A stretch of 64,000 nucleotides of DNA, taken from positions 13,596-77,595 of the forward strand of contig CAZJYI010000041.1 in the NCBI GenBank assembly GCA_964550025.1. Reading direction: 5' to 3'. The position numbers and the translations under genes are program-made. This stretch comes from CAZJYI01 sp964550025 (GTDB lineage Bacteria > Verrucomicrobiota > Kiritimatiellia > UBA8416 > CAYOBW01). This document shows positions 33,728 to 42,096 of the stretch, piece after piece. Position 1 is the first letter of the stretch; each line of letters opens with the position of its first letter. The notes below the pieces were generated by a model that saw only the letters and a program-made list of their open reading frames with translations, was not told where the DNA came from and did no database searches.

Positions 33728-34807
33728 TTACCGGCGTCCGGGTTGCCTGCGGCGGTCAGGCCGTGACGGCGTCGAGTTGTTTGAATTGCCCGGTTGCGGC
33801 CTCGAGGGTGTGGACGGCCTCGAGGGTGTGGACGGCCTCCCTCCGGGTTGGGGCCGGGAGACGGCCCCGTGCCCCGGTGTCGGGCCGCCGGGTCCCCGGC
33901 CGGGCCGGGGCAGGCTTGGGGTCCGCGGGAGCGGCGGCGTGAAGATGCGCGCGCCCCCGACGGGAGCCGGACGACCGCCGGGCGTCGGTCCGGGTGCGCT
34001 GGGGCGCGGGGCCGGCGACGGGGCGCGGGGTTGCGGGGCCGGTGACGGGGCGCGCGGTTGCGGGCGCGGTGCCGGGCGACCCGGCGCGGGAGGTGTTGGT
34101 CCGCCCGGAGCAGGCGGCGTCAGTCCGGGCGACGGTTGAGGGGCCGGCATTCCCGGGGCGGGCGGTGTCGGCGTTCCCGGAGCGGGTGGTGTCGGTTGGG
34201 GGCGGTAGCGCGAACCGAAATGCGGCGCAGGAGACGGCCGGCCGGGGGGCGTCGGCTGGGGCTGCGGTGTCGGCCGTCCGTGAGGCGGGTAGAGCGGTGA
34301 CACGTGTATGCCGGGAATCGGCGGGGTTGGCGGCCTCGGCTCCCTGGGCGGCGGGAGACTGCCGGGTGTTCCGGGAGGCGGTCTGTCGTGCGGCGTGGGA
34401 GGGGCCGCGCGGCCGATGGTCGCGCCGGGTCCGGGACGGGACCACGCCGTGGCCCACACGGTTCCCGGCATCCAGATCCATCCGATACCCTCTGCCGTGC
34501 GCCATTGGCCGTAGTGGAACGGCGCCCATCCCCAGCTGTAGTCCGACTGCCAGTACCAGCCTGAGCTGGTCGAAAGCCAGCGGCCGCCGCTGTGGTAGGG
34601 TTTCCAGTTGGGGTCTTTCACCGCCACGTGGGGCCGCCATACACGGCCGTGTCCCGGCAGATCCATCCATGTGCCGTGTGGTGCCAGCGGATCGTGGAAT
34701 TGGGAAACGTCGGTGATTCTGGGATGTCCCTGCTGGCCGGCGGACCAGACCGCCATTGCCATGACGCACACCGCCGCCAATATCAGCCCGATTCGTCCTG
34801 TTTTCAT
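33728..34807 (-). CDS. exported DUF6600-like protein with long proline-rich tail
   Basis: About 359 residues from the ATG at 34807 (CAGGAGGTGCAGG upstream). Signal peptide IGLILAAVCVMAMAVWSA. Residues about 30-125 form a tryptophan-rich domain of the DUF6600 type (LAPHGTWMDLPGHGRVWRPH, SGWYWQSDYSWGWAPFHYGQ, GIGWIWMPGTVWATAW). The remaining 230 or so residues are Pro/Gly/Ser/Thr/Arg-rich low complexity with short repeats (RPSTPS, PAPGRPAP). DUF6600 proteins are common in PVC bacteria near ECF sigma genes. It is divergent from a sigma factor, 199 bases away. Confidence 0.8.
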   Translation of the reverse strand: MKTGRIGLILAAVCVMAMAVWSAGQQGHPRITDVSQFHDPLAPHGTWMDLPGHGRVWRPHVAVKDPNWKPYHSGGRWLSTSSGWYWQSDYSWGWAPFHYGQWRTAEGIGWIWMPGTVWATAWSRPGPGATIGRAAPPTPHDRPPPGTPGSLPPPREPRPPTPPIPGIHVSPLYPPHGRPTPQPQPTPPGRPSPAPHFGSRYRPQPTPPAPGTPTPPAPGMPAPQPSPGLTPPAPGGPTPPAPGRPAPRPQPRAPSPAPQPRAPSPAPRPSAPGPTPGGRPAPVGGARIFTPPLPRTPSLPRPGRGPGGPTPGHGAVSRPQPGGRPSTPSRPSTPSRPQPGNSNNSTPSRPDRRRQPGRR

Positions 34808-35006
34808 CCTGCACCTCCTGTTCTGCCATTGCCGCATTGCATTATTGCACCCATCTGTTGTGACGTCCAGACTTTGCGCGTTATTCACGGCCATTTTCTG
34901 GCTTCCGCAAAACGGTTTCATTCCGCGGCGCACTCGCCTATACTGGTCCATCGATAGCCACCATCCGACAGGGTGAATAAACCGTTGCGGCGAGGCGTCG
35001 AAACAT

Positions 35007-35567
35007 ATGAAGACGGAGATGGCAGCCTTGATACGCAGAGCCCGGAAGGGCGACGCTGATGCGTTTGCCGAGGCTTTCGAGCCGTTGCGTTCGATGATTT
35101 ACGCTGTCGCCTATCGGTTGGTGGGGCCCGATGATGCGGAGGACGTGGTGATGCAGACGTATCTGAAAGCCTGGCAGGCGATTCCACGCTTTGGCGGCCG
35201 TTCGGCCCTCAAGACGTGGCTGTACCGCATCGCGCGGAATTGCGCGCTGGACCTGATACGGTCGCGTGGCCGACGCCGCGAACGGGTATTGAGCCAGGAG
35301 GAACTGGAAAGCCCCGCCGCACAGTTTCCGGACCCGTCCCAGCCGCAGCCGGACGAGGTCGTTGTACGTTCGGAGACGGCGGCGCTCGTGCAGGAAGCGA
35401 TGCGCGGGTTGTCACCCGAGCACCGCACAGCGCTCCAGATGCGGTTTTCGGACGGGATGTCCTACGCCGAGATCGCGGCGGCGACGGGCGTGGCTATCGG
35501 GACGGTGATGTCCCGTCTCTTCAACGCGAAGCGCAAACTGCGCGCGATACTGGAAAACGAGGCCTGA
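35007..35567 (+). CDS. ECF RNA polymerase sigma factor
   Basis: A 186-residue sigma-70-family factor of the ECF class. Region 2 covers about 15-85 (RLVGPDDAEDVVMQTYLKAW, LKTWLYRIARNCALDLIRSR). Region 4 covers about 125-185 (MRGLSPEHRTALQMRFSDGM, then SYAEIAAATGVAIGTVMSRL). Both regions are complete. A following membrane protein, whose start overlaps this stop (TGATG), is probably its anti-sigma factor, and a small exported protein overlaps that one. TATACT at 34939-34944 lies about 60 bases before the start and may be a -10 element. Confidence 0.95.
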   Translation: MKTEMAALIRRARKGDADAFAEAFEPLRSMIYAVAYRLVGPDDAEDVVMQTYLKAWQAIPRFGGRSALKTWLYRIARNCALDLIRSRGRRRERVLSQEELESPAAQFPDPSQPQPDEVVVRSETAALVQEAMRGLSPEHRTALQMRFSDGMSYAEIAAATGVAIGTVMSRLFNAKRKLRAILENEA

Positions 35568-35953
35568 TGATGAAGAAGATACCGTGGAAAGAGGTTCGCC
35601 GCGAGCTGGGCCAGATGCGGCCCGAACGGGAACCGCGCGAGGCCGACGCGTTCTGGGCGGAGTTCAAGGCGCGCGCCCGCCTGCACCCGCAGCTCGAATC
35701 CGCGCGGCCGTCCTGGAGATGGCCCGTTCCCCGCTGGGCCCTCGCGGCGGCCTGTGCTCTCGTCCTCGTTTGCTGGGTGGGCGTGCACATGAGCACGCCG
35801 GTACAGGCCGCCGAACTGAGCACGATAAACTCCGTGGAAGTTGTTGCATCTCACGGCGGAGTTGTCATAATGGGCGATGAAGCGTCGCAAAGCACCATTC
35901 TCTGGATCGTGGACATGGACTGCGACGACGACGCCGATGAAGAAGCCATATGA
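35567..35953 (+). CDS. single-pass membrane protein, probable anti-sigma factor
   Basis: A 128-residue protein starting at the ATG that overlaps the sigma factor stop by one base. A charged N-terminus (about 1-45; KIPWKEVRRELGQMRPEREP, AFWAEFKARARLHPQLES) precedes one membrane helix at about 58-73 (WALAAACALVLVCWVGV), then a short extracytoplasmic tail with an acidic end (MDCDDDADEEA). The layout and position are those of an anti-sigma factor, but no zinc motif or ASD-type domain is recognisable. Overlaps the next gene by four bases (ATGA). Confidence 0.78.
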   Translation: MMKKIPWKEVRRELGQMRPEREPREADAFWAEFKARARLHPQLESARPSWRWPVPRWALAAACALVLVCWVGVHMSTPVQAAELSTINSVEVVASHGGVVIMGDEASQSTILWIVDMDCDDDADEEAI

Positions 35954-36357
35954 AGCTGCGTTACGCCATTGTGTGCTCGTGTCTGCTGCTTGCCGCGGCG
36001 GCGCCCTGTGAGGCCGGAAGGTCTCTTTCGATTCGCCTCGTCCACGCCAGCAACAAGCAGAAGGGCAACAACGCGGGGCTCCAGGACGTCATCCAGGTTC
36101 TGCGCACGCTGCGCTACAACCACTACCGCCTTGTCGCGTCCGCCTCGCTCGGTCTCCCGCCGGGCAATGGTGCCGCTTCGCTCGGCGGGTATACCGTTCG
36201 CTGCTCGGGTCCCCAGAAGAGCCTCAAGATCACGGTTAGCCGCGGCCGCCGGCAGCTCGTGAACACGACGGTTTCCCTGCGGGACGGAAAGCCGATTATC
36301 CTCGGCGGCCTGCCGAGCCAGGAGGGGAAACTGATCCTGGTATTCGTTGCGCGATAG
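35950..36357 (+). CDS. small exported protein in sigma factor operon
   Basis: A 135-residue protein with a signal peptide (AIVCSCLLLAAAAPCEAG). The mature part looks like a small beta-rich domain (SIRLVHASNK, YTVRCSGPQKSLKITVSRGR, VNTTVSLRDGKPIILGGLPS). No known family. Third gene of the sigma factor operon, coupled to the membrane protein by an ATGA overlap, so it may be the extracytoplasmic signal partner of the anti-sigma factor. The hairpin at 36372 follows. Confidence 0.7.
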   Translation: MKLRYAIVCSCLLLAAAAPCEAGRSLSIRLVHASNKQKGNNAGLQDVIQVLRTLRYNHYRLVASASLGLPPGNGAASLGGYTVRCSGPQKSLKITVSRGRRQLVNTTVSLRDGKPIILGGLPSQEGKLILVFVAR

Positions 36358-36371
36358 CCCTGTTCAACCAC

Positions 36372-36402
36372 GCGGCCTGCCGGCGCGACGCCGGTGGGCC
36401 GC
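36372..36402 (+). terminator. strong GC hairpin after the sigma factor operon
   Basis: GCGGCC TG CCGGCG pairs with CGCCGG TG GGCCGC around a CGA loop, a 14-base stem with a matched TG/TG bulge. A short T-rich run (TGTTTTCG) follows about 10 bases later. A rho-independent terminator is plausible; another dispersed palindrome is the alternative. Confidence 0.5.
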
Positions 36403-36446
36403 ACCGGTTACCTGTTTTCGAGGGTGTACCGTTCCGCGCGAAGGGA

Positions 36447-36554
36447 AATGTCGAATGCTGAACGCTGAATGCTCAATGTCGAAGTGAGAGGGGAAGGGTA
36501 CGCGCGGAGACAGGCCTCGCACTTCAGCATTCATCATTCAGTGTTCATCATTCT
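36447..36554. repeat. inverted AATGCTGAA-type repeat
   Basis: Left arm AATGTCGAATGCTGAACGCT-type at 36447-36484, right arm TTCAGCATTCATCATTCAGT-type at 36523-36554, 38 bases between. The right arm carries the stop codon of the minus-strand heptosyltransferase gene (36534-36536). Confidence 0.75.
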
Positions 36555-37535
36555 GCGGTTTCCCCCCCCTCCCGCCAGCATCTCCCGCGCCGCCGCCTCA
36601 ACCCGGTCCACGGTGATGCGCTCGATGCAGGGCATGCCGGCGGTCCGGCATCTCCGAGAAAAACAGGGCTGGCAGTCGTGCGAATCCCGCACGACGCGGT
36701 GCCCCTCGCCGTAGGGGCCCGTCCGGGCGGGATCGGTCGGCCCGAAAAGGGCCAGTGTCGGCGTTCCCAGGGCGGCGGCCATGTGCACCGGGCCGGAGTC
36801 GTTCGAGATCAGCAAATCCATCTCCTGCAGAACACTACCCGTCTCCACCAGGCTTGTCTTCCCGGCCAGGTTCGTGCACGCGCCATCCACTCGGTCGGCA
36901 ATGGCTTTGCACGCGGCCGCATCGTCCTTGCCGCCGAGGAGGTACACCGCTGCTCCCGCGCTCAGCCGGCGCGCGAGCTCCGCGAAGTTGCCGACGGGCC
37001 AGTTCTTGCTGTGCCATCGCGAACGGGGCAACAGGGCGACCTTCCCTCTGCCGTCGCCGATATCCGTACGCGGAAAAGCGACCGGGAACGCCGGTGTGAG
37101 CCGCTCGAGTCCGAGGAACCCTACCACGTCGCAGGCCTGGTCAACGGCGTGCCGCGTGCGGTCCGCCTTCCCCGCGACCTCGGAGTAGAAGAGATTGGCG
37201 CCTTCGCGGCGGTACGAGGGGCCGATGCGCCGTTTCCCCCGCGCGAGACGGGTCGACATGGCGCTCTTGAAGAGACCCTGCAGGTCGATCACCATGTCGT
37301 ACCGCTCCGCCCTGAGCTCCCGCAGAAAGGGGCGGAGCGTGCGGAAAAAGGCATGCCGACGGAACGTGAGAACACGATCCACGTCGGTGAAACACTGAAT
37401 GAGATCGACGTATTCGGCCTGTACCAGCCAATGGACCTCCGCCTTCAGGCCGAGCTTGAGGTCGTGCACGGCGGGCAGCGCGTGGAACAGGTCACCCAGC
37501 GAACTCAGTTTGACAATAAGGAGCCTCAATCTCAC
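36534..37535 (-). CDS. WaaC-like LPS heptosyltransferase (GT9)
   Basis: A 333-residue glycosyltransferase of family GT9, like E. coli WaaC, which adds heptose I to Kdo of the LPS core at the inner membrane. N-terminal RLLIVKLSSLGDLFHALPAV, then DMVIDLQGLFKSAMSTRLA (compare DAVIDAQGLVKSAALVTRL) and the nucleotide-sugar site ISNDSGPVHMAAALGTPTLA, LFGPTDP. A cysteine group (CQPCFSRRC) near the end is typical. The tail (GGGGNRRMMNTE) is read from a dispersed repeat. The start overlaps the UvrC stop by four bases. Implies an LPS-type outer membrane. Confidence 0.88.
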   Translation of the reverse strand: MRLRLLIVKLSSLGDLFHALPAVHDLKLGLKAEVHWLVQAEYVDLIQCFTDVDRVLTFRRHAFFRTLRPFLRELRAERYDMVIDLQGLFKSAMSTRLARGKRRIGPSYRREGANLFYSEVAGKADRTRHAVDQACDVVGFLGLERLTPAFPVAFPRTDIGDGRGKVALLPRSRWHSKNWPVGNFAELARRLSAGAAVYLLGGKDDAAACKAIADRVDGACTNLAGKTSLVETGSVLQEMDLLISNDSGPVHMAAALGTPTLALFGPTDPARTGPYGEGHRVVRDSHDCQPCFSRRCRTAGMPCIERITVDRVEAAAREMLAGGGGNRRMMNTE

Positions 37536-39001
37536 GCGCCCTTCCGGAGACGTTCATGAATCAGTCGCGCCATTTCATACCCGATCCCGGGGACCTGTGC
37601 AATCCGATCTTCATCGGCGCGCAGCAGGCGGCGAACGGATCCGAAGTGCTCCAGCAGGCGGCGTTTGCGTTTTGGACCGATGCCGGGAATGTCGTCGAGA
37701 ACGGATTCGCGCATGCGTTCCTGCCGCATTCGGCGGTGGTAGGTGATGGCAAAGCGGTGGGCTTCGTCGCGGATGCGCTGCAGGACTCTGAGGGCGGGCG
37801 ACGTGCGCGGTAGCCGCAGGGGGCGTTCGACGTCCGGCCGGTGGATCTCCTCATAGCGTTTCGCCAGACCGGCGGCGGGCAGCGCAGGCAGTCCGGCCGC
37901 GTCCAGCTCGCGGCGCGCCGCCCGTAGCTGGGTGATGCCGCCGTCGACGACCACCAGGTCGGGGAGAGCCGTTTCGTCGCGCTTGGCCGGGTCGAACCGC
38001 CGGCGGATGACTTCGGCCATCATGCGCGGATCGTCGCTGCCCTGGACCGTCTTGATTCGAAAGCGCCGGTAACGGTTGCGCCGGGGCATTCCCTCCACGA
38101 AGCAGACCATGCCGGCGACGGCGTAAGTCCCGGAGATGTTCGAGATGTCGTAGCACTCGATCGTCGACGGAACCGAGTCCAATTCCAGTGCGGTCTTGAG
38201 CTCGGCGATACCCGCCCTGGCCGCCTCGCGCCGCATCTCCGGCGTAGGCGCCATGCGCGCCTTCTGGCGCACGGTCGCCTGGAGAGAGAACAACGTGTCG
38301 CGCAGGGCTGCCGCCTTCTCGTAGTCGCACGCGGCGGACGCCTCCTGCATCGTCTCCCGTAGTTCCTTGAGGACCTCCGGGCGCTTGCCGTCGAGGAAGG
38401 CGCATGTCTCGTCGAAGCGTTGGCGATAGCCCTCGGGATCGATCTTGCCGATGCAGGGCGCGGCACAGTACCGGATGATGTCGTTGAGACAGTGTTTGTA
38501 GGTTGCTTCGTCCGGGACGCGGGGCGTGCATTTGCGGAGTCCGAAGCGTTTCTCCACGAAGTCCAGCGTTGCGCGCGTGGCGGCCGAAGAGGCGTACGGG
38601 CCGAAGTAGACGCTTCCGTCGTCCCGGCGAATCCGGCACAGCTTGAAGAAGGGGTAAGGTTGAGCGGGATCGGCGGTGAGCAGCAGGAAACGCTTGTCGT
38701 CGCGAAAGCGAACATTGTAGCGAGGCTTGTACTCTTTGATCAGGCGGCCCTCCGTCAGGATCGCCTCGGCCTCGTTGCGCACGATTACCAGTTCGATGTC
38801 GGCCACGCTTCGGACCATGCCGCGCAGCTTGGCCGTGCCCGACTTCAGCGTGGCATCGCGGAAGTAGGACTGGACGCGTTTGCGGAGCGAGGCGGCCTTG
38901 CCGACGTAGATGATGCGGCCCCGCCCGTCCCGCATGAGGTAGCAACCCGGACGGTCAGGCAGCTCGCGGAGCTTCTGCTTGACCTTGTCGGGTAACTTCA
39001 T
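37532..39001 (-). CDS. uvrC: excinuclease ABC subunit C, short form
   Basis: UvrC, the nuclease subunit of nucleotide excision repair, of 489 residues against about 600 for E. coli. GIY-YIG domain (about 17-95; YLMRDGRGRIIYVGKAASLR), RPRYNVRFRDDKR-type motif, cysteine group (YCAAPCIGKI), UVR helix pair (about 205-240), RNase H-like domain (about 280-400; IECYDISNISGTYAVAGMVC, DLVVVDGGITQL) and two HhH motifs (IPGIGPKRKRRLLEHFGSVR, VPGIGYEMARLIHERL). The roughly 110-140 residues between the UVR motif and the RNase H core of the standard form are mostly missing; both nuclease sites remain. Coupled to the heptosyltransferase, and 8 bases downstream of the HtrA stop. Confidence 0.93.
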   Translation of the reverse strand: MKLPDKVKQKLRELPDRPGCYLMRDGRGRIIYVGKAASLRKRVQSYFRDATLKSGTAKLRGMVRSVADIELVIVRNEAEAILTEGRLIKEYKPRYNVRFRDDKRFLLLTADPAQPYPFFKLCRIRRDDGSVYFGPYASSAATRATLDFVEKRFGLRKCTPRVPDEATYKHCLNDIIRYCAAPCIGKIDPEGYRQRFDETCAFLDGKRPEVLKELRETMQEASAACDYEKAAALRDTLFSLQATVRQKARMAPTPEMRREAARAGIAELKTALELDSVPSTIECYDISNISGTYAVAGMVCFVEGMPRRNRYRRFRIKTVQGSDDPRMMAEVIRRRFDPAKRDETALPDLVVVDGGITQLRAARRELDAAGLPALPAAGLAKRYEEIHRPDVERPLRLPRTSPALRVLQRIRDEAHRFAITYHRRMRQERMRESVLDDIPGIGPKRKRRLLEHFGSVRRLLRADEDRIAQVPGIGYEMARLIHERLRKGA

Positions 39002-39009
39002 TTGCCGGC

Positions 39010-40482
39010 TCAGTTCAGCCGCAAGGTCACGTACCAGAGGTAGTCCGTGTTGCGGATCTTGAGCAGCACGACATCCTGCTTGGCGGCCTTGGCCATGGCT
39101 TCCTCGTACTCCTTGATGCTACGGACGGGACGCCGGTTGATCCCCATGATCAGGTAGCCGGCCTGTATGCCCTCCTGGTGGGCCGGCGTGCCGTGTTCGA
39201 CGTTCGACACAATGACGCCTTCATCCACCTCGTATCCGAAGCGCCGCGCGAGCTCGCGCGTCAGTTCCTGCACGCTGACGCCGATCTTCTCGCTGAGCTC
39301 GGAAGCCACCACGGCGTCCTCGCGGTCGTCCGGATACACGCCGATGACGACGTTCAGCTTGCGCTTCTTGCCGTCGCGGAACACGGTCAGCGAGACCTTG
39401 GTCTCCGGGGGAAGAAAGGCGATGGTGTTACGGAAGCTGCTGTTGTTGGCGACGGGGCGCCCGTCGATGGCCAGGATGATGTCGCCCTCCAGCAACTTGG
39501 CCTTGTCGGCCGGGGACCCGTCGATGACGCCTGCCACCAGAACGCCCTCGGCCTTGTCGAGACCGAAGGACTTCGCCATGTCCTCGTCCATGTCCTGCCG
39601 GTTGTAGCTCACCCCCAGGTAGCCGCGGACGATTTTGCCGTCGTTCTTGATGAATTGGCTCTTGATGGCCTTCGCCATGTTGATCGGAATGGCAAAGCCG
39701 ATTCCCGCGTAATTGCCGGTCTGACCTCCGATTGCGGTGTTGATGCCGATGACCTTGCCGTCGATGTCCAAGAGCGGGCCGCCCGAGTTGCCGGGGTTGA
39801 TGGCCGCATCCGTCTGGATGAAATCCTCGTAGCCGGAGGAAATGACCCGCCCGTAGTGGTCCCTCTTGTCGGTCACGCCGATGTGCCTCCCCTTGGCGCT
39901 CACGACGCCGACGGTCAGCGTCTCGCTCAGGCCGAAGGGGTTGCCGATGGCAATAACCCACTCGCCGGTCTCCAGGTTTCCGGAATCGCCCAGTTCCACG
40001 TACGGGAAGTCGTCGCCCTCGATCTTGACCACCGCCACTTCCGAGCGGGGGTCCGATCCGATCAGCTTCGCCTCGAGTTCGCGGCCGTCGCTTAGCTTGA
40101 CGAGAATCCGGTCCGTGTTCCCGACGACGTGGTTGTTGGTGAGGATGTATCCGTCCTTGCTGATGAGGAAGCCCGATCCCTGTGCCGTCTGGCGGTGGCG
40201 GCGAGGCGGCATACGCCCCCGGAAGAAGCGCTCCAGCAGACCGTCACCGTAGAAGCTGTAGGGGTCGTTGTAGTAGCCCGGTTGCTGGATGGTGACGATC
40301 TTCTCGATCTTGATGAAGACCACCGCGGGCATGGCCTTCTTCGCCACTGCCGTAAAGGCCTTGCCGGTGTTCTTCAGAATGCGGATATCGTCCTGTACCC
40401 CGTTCTCCTTGGCCGGGGCCAGGGCAGTGAGCAGCAACGCACACGCACAGGCGATTGCCGCGCTTCGGCTGTGTCTTCTCAT
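39010..40482 (-). CDS. htrA: HtrA/DegP-family periplasmic serine protease
   Basis: A 490-residue Do-type protease from the ATG at 40482 (GGAGAAGATA upstream); signal peptide (SAAIACACALLLTALAPA). Protease domain about 40-285 with catalytic His in YILTNNHVVGNTD (about 114) and Ser in NPGNSGGPLLD (about 233). At the position of the usual catalytic Asp (DPRSD.A) it reads DPRSEVAVVKI, an Asp-to-Glu change. PDZ1 about 290-390 (GVLVAGVIDGSPADKAKLLE, GDIILAIDGRPV), PDZ2 about 400-490 (SNVEHGTPAHQEGIQAGYLI). It should degrade or fold misfolded envelope proteins. Next to uvrC on the same strand. Confidence 0.93.
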   Translation of the reverse strand: MRRHSRSAAIACACALLLTALAPAKENGVQDDIRILKNTGKAFTAVAKKAMPAVVFIKIEKIVTIQQPGYYNDPYSFYGDGLLERFFRGRMPPRRHRQTAQGSGFLISKDGYILTNNHVVGNTDRILVKLSDGRELEAKLIGSDPRSEVAVVKIEGDDFPYVELGDSGNLETGEWVIAIGNPFGLSETLTVGVVSAKGRHIGVTDKRDHYGRVISSGYEDFIQTDAAINPGNSGGPLLDIDGKVIGINTAIGGQTGNYAGIGFAIPINMAKAIKSQFIKNDGKIVRGYLGVSYNRQDMDEDMAKSFGLDKAEGVLVAGVIDGSPADKAKLLEGDIILAIDGRPVANNSSFRNTIAFLPPETKVSLTVFRDGKKRKLNVVIGVYPDDREDAVVASELSEKIGVSVQELTRELARRFGYEVDEGVIVSNVEHGTPAHQEGIQAGYLIMGINRRPVRSIKEYEEAMAKAAKQDVVLLKIRNTDYLWYVTLRLN

Positions 40483-40708
40483 TATCTTCTCCGTTTGTGT
40501 CGTTTCGAACAGGCGCTCTTCTTCCGTCTCAGTTCCCATCCTACGCTTCGAGTCCCGCACCGTTCAACAAAAAGCAAACGCGGGCAGGGGGATATCGTCA
40601 CGAATCGAGAGGCTGTGCCGTAGCCGAGGAGATTCCACCACGGAGGCTCGGACGTACGGAGCGAGAAGAGGAGGGCCGGCCGGTGATCGGTAGTGCTCGC
40701 GGCCCACC

Positions 40709-40806
40709 TTCCCCCGTCGTAATCCCACTCCCCTCCCTCACCAATCGCCCCAAGGACCGCGCCGCGACGATTGGTGCGTGGGAGAGTGCGATTACGATCG
40801 GTGACG
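40709..40806. repeat. dispersed ~100-bp palindromic element, copy 3
   Basis: CCGTCGTAATCCCACTCCCC at the left, GGGAGAGTGCGATTACGATC at the right, with inner CACCAATCG and CGATTGGTG that pair perfectly over nine bases. Matches the copies at 15932 and 21603 along the whole length. Confidence 0.9.
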
Positions 40807-40815
40807 GATCACGCG

Positions 40816-40862
40816 CCATCCGTGGGCCTTCTCTTTCCGTGCTCTTCCGTGTGTTCCGTGGT
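40816..40862. repeat. CCGTGG-type dispersed repeat, copy 2
   Basis: A run of CCATCCGTGGGCC and TTCCGTGTGTTCCGTGG type units, related to the one at 21714; again next to a copy of the ~100-bp palindrome. Confidence 0.6.
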
Positions 40863-40875
40863 ACGTTCCCCTCGC

Positions 40876-42096
40876 TCATTCCAGCTCGTGCACCACCAGG
40901 CCGGACAGCAGCTTGGGCTCGAACCACGTGCTCTTGGGTGGCATGATCTCGTTCGAATCGGACACGTCCATGATCTGCTTGACGGAGACGGGGTACACCG
41001 AGAAGGCGACCTTGTCGCGCCCGGAATCGACGCGCGCCTCGAGTTCCTGCGTTCCACGGATTCCGCCGATGAAGGCGATTCGCTCGTTCGTGCGCGGGTC
41101 CTGGATGCCGAGGACGGGCTCGAGCAGGCGGTCTTGCAGAACGCTCACGTCCAGGGCCGCAACGGGGTCGGCGTCGGCGGGCACGTCCCAGGAAAGCCCG
41201 TACCATCTTCCGCCGAGATACATGGAGGCCCGCCTGGCTTCGGGTGGCTCGGGGTGCGCGTCATCAGAAACAGCGAAACGTTCGCGAACAGCGGTGAGCA
41301 AGGCCTCTTCCGACAGACCGTTCAGGTCGCAGACGGCGCGGTTATACGGCAAGACCCGGAGCTGACTCGCGGGAAACAGTACGGCCAGGAACCAGTTGTA
41401 CTCTTCGTCGCCGGTGTGATTCGGATTCGCCGAGGCGCGCCGGGCGGCCACCGTGGCCGCGGCGGCCGCGCGGTGGTGCCCGTCGGCGATGTAGACCTTC
41501 TCCAGGCCGGCCAGCGCCCGCGCGAGGTCCCCTTCGCCGGGGACGCGCCAGATGGTGTGCCGCACGCCTCCGTGGGCCGTCACGTCATAGAGCGGGACCG
41601 TGCTCTCGACCTCGGCCACGAGCGTGTCGATGGCTTCGCGGTCCGCGTAGGTCAGAAACACCGGGCCGGCGTTGGCATTCAGGGAATTGATGTGCTGCCT
41701 GCGGTCTTCTTCCTTGTCGGGGCGCGTCTTCTCGTGGCGAACGATGACGTTCTGGTCGTAGTCCGCGGTGTGGCAACAGGCGACGATGCCGACCTGCCGG
41801 TGCCCGCCGACGGTTTGCCGGTAGACGTAGAGACAGGGCAACGCTTCGCGGATGAACAGCCCTTCGGCCTTGAACGCGGCGAAGTTCGTCGTTCCCTGCG
41901 CGTACACTTCGTCGGAATGCACGTCCGTTCCGGGCGGTAGGTCCACCTCGGGTCGGATAATGCGCACAAAGCTCTTCATGTTCCCGTGGGCAAGCGCACG
42001 CGCCTCGGCGTCATCCATCGTGTCGTACGGGGGAGACGCCAGCAGATGGGCAAACTCCGCCGGCGGTCTGAGGGCGGCAAAAGGCTTGATACGCAC
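40876..42096 (-). CDS. DUF1015 family protein
   Basis: A 406-residue cytoplasmic protein. The GTG at 42096 is chosen because GGAGGACAGTC precedes it and the conserved start RIKPFAALRPP follows. Family marks: ASPPYDTMDDAEARALA, NMKSFVRIIRPEVDLP, VIVRHEKTRPDKEEDR, KVYIADGHHRAAAAATVAAR, and FSVYPVSVKQIMDVSDSNEI toward the end. A related archaeal protein (SerK) is an ADP-dependent serine kinase; bacterial members are often found with serine biosynthesis genes, but none is seen here. A kinase-like role is possible, not shown. Confidence 0.9.
   Translation of the reverse strand: MRIKPFAALRPPAEFAHLLASPPYDTMDDAEARALAHGNMKSFVRIIRPEVDLPPGTDVHSDEVYAQGTTNFAAFKAEGLFIREALPCLYVYRQTVGGHRQVGIVACCHTADYDQNVIVRHEKTRPDKEEDRRQHINSLNANAGPVFLTYADREAIDTLVAEVESTVPLYDVTAHGGVRHTIWRVPGEGDLARALAGLEKVYIADGHHRAAAAATVAARRASANPNHTGDEEYNWFLAVLFPASQLRVLPYNRAVCDLNGLSEEALLTAVRERFAVSDDAHPEPPEARRASMYLGGRWYGLSWDVPADADPVAALDVSVLQDRLLEPVLGIQDPRTNERIAFIGGIRGTQELEARVDSGRDKVAFSVYPVSVKQIMDVSDSNEIMPPKSTWFEPKLLSGLVVHELE

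Larger units (their letters stand above)
40561..40875. other. repeat-filled gap between DUF1015 gene and htrA
   Basis: About 315 bases. Holds the third copy of the ~100-bp palindromic element and a CCGTGG-type run; both are listed separately. Apart from these I see no gene or clear promoter. Confidence 0.5.
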
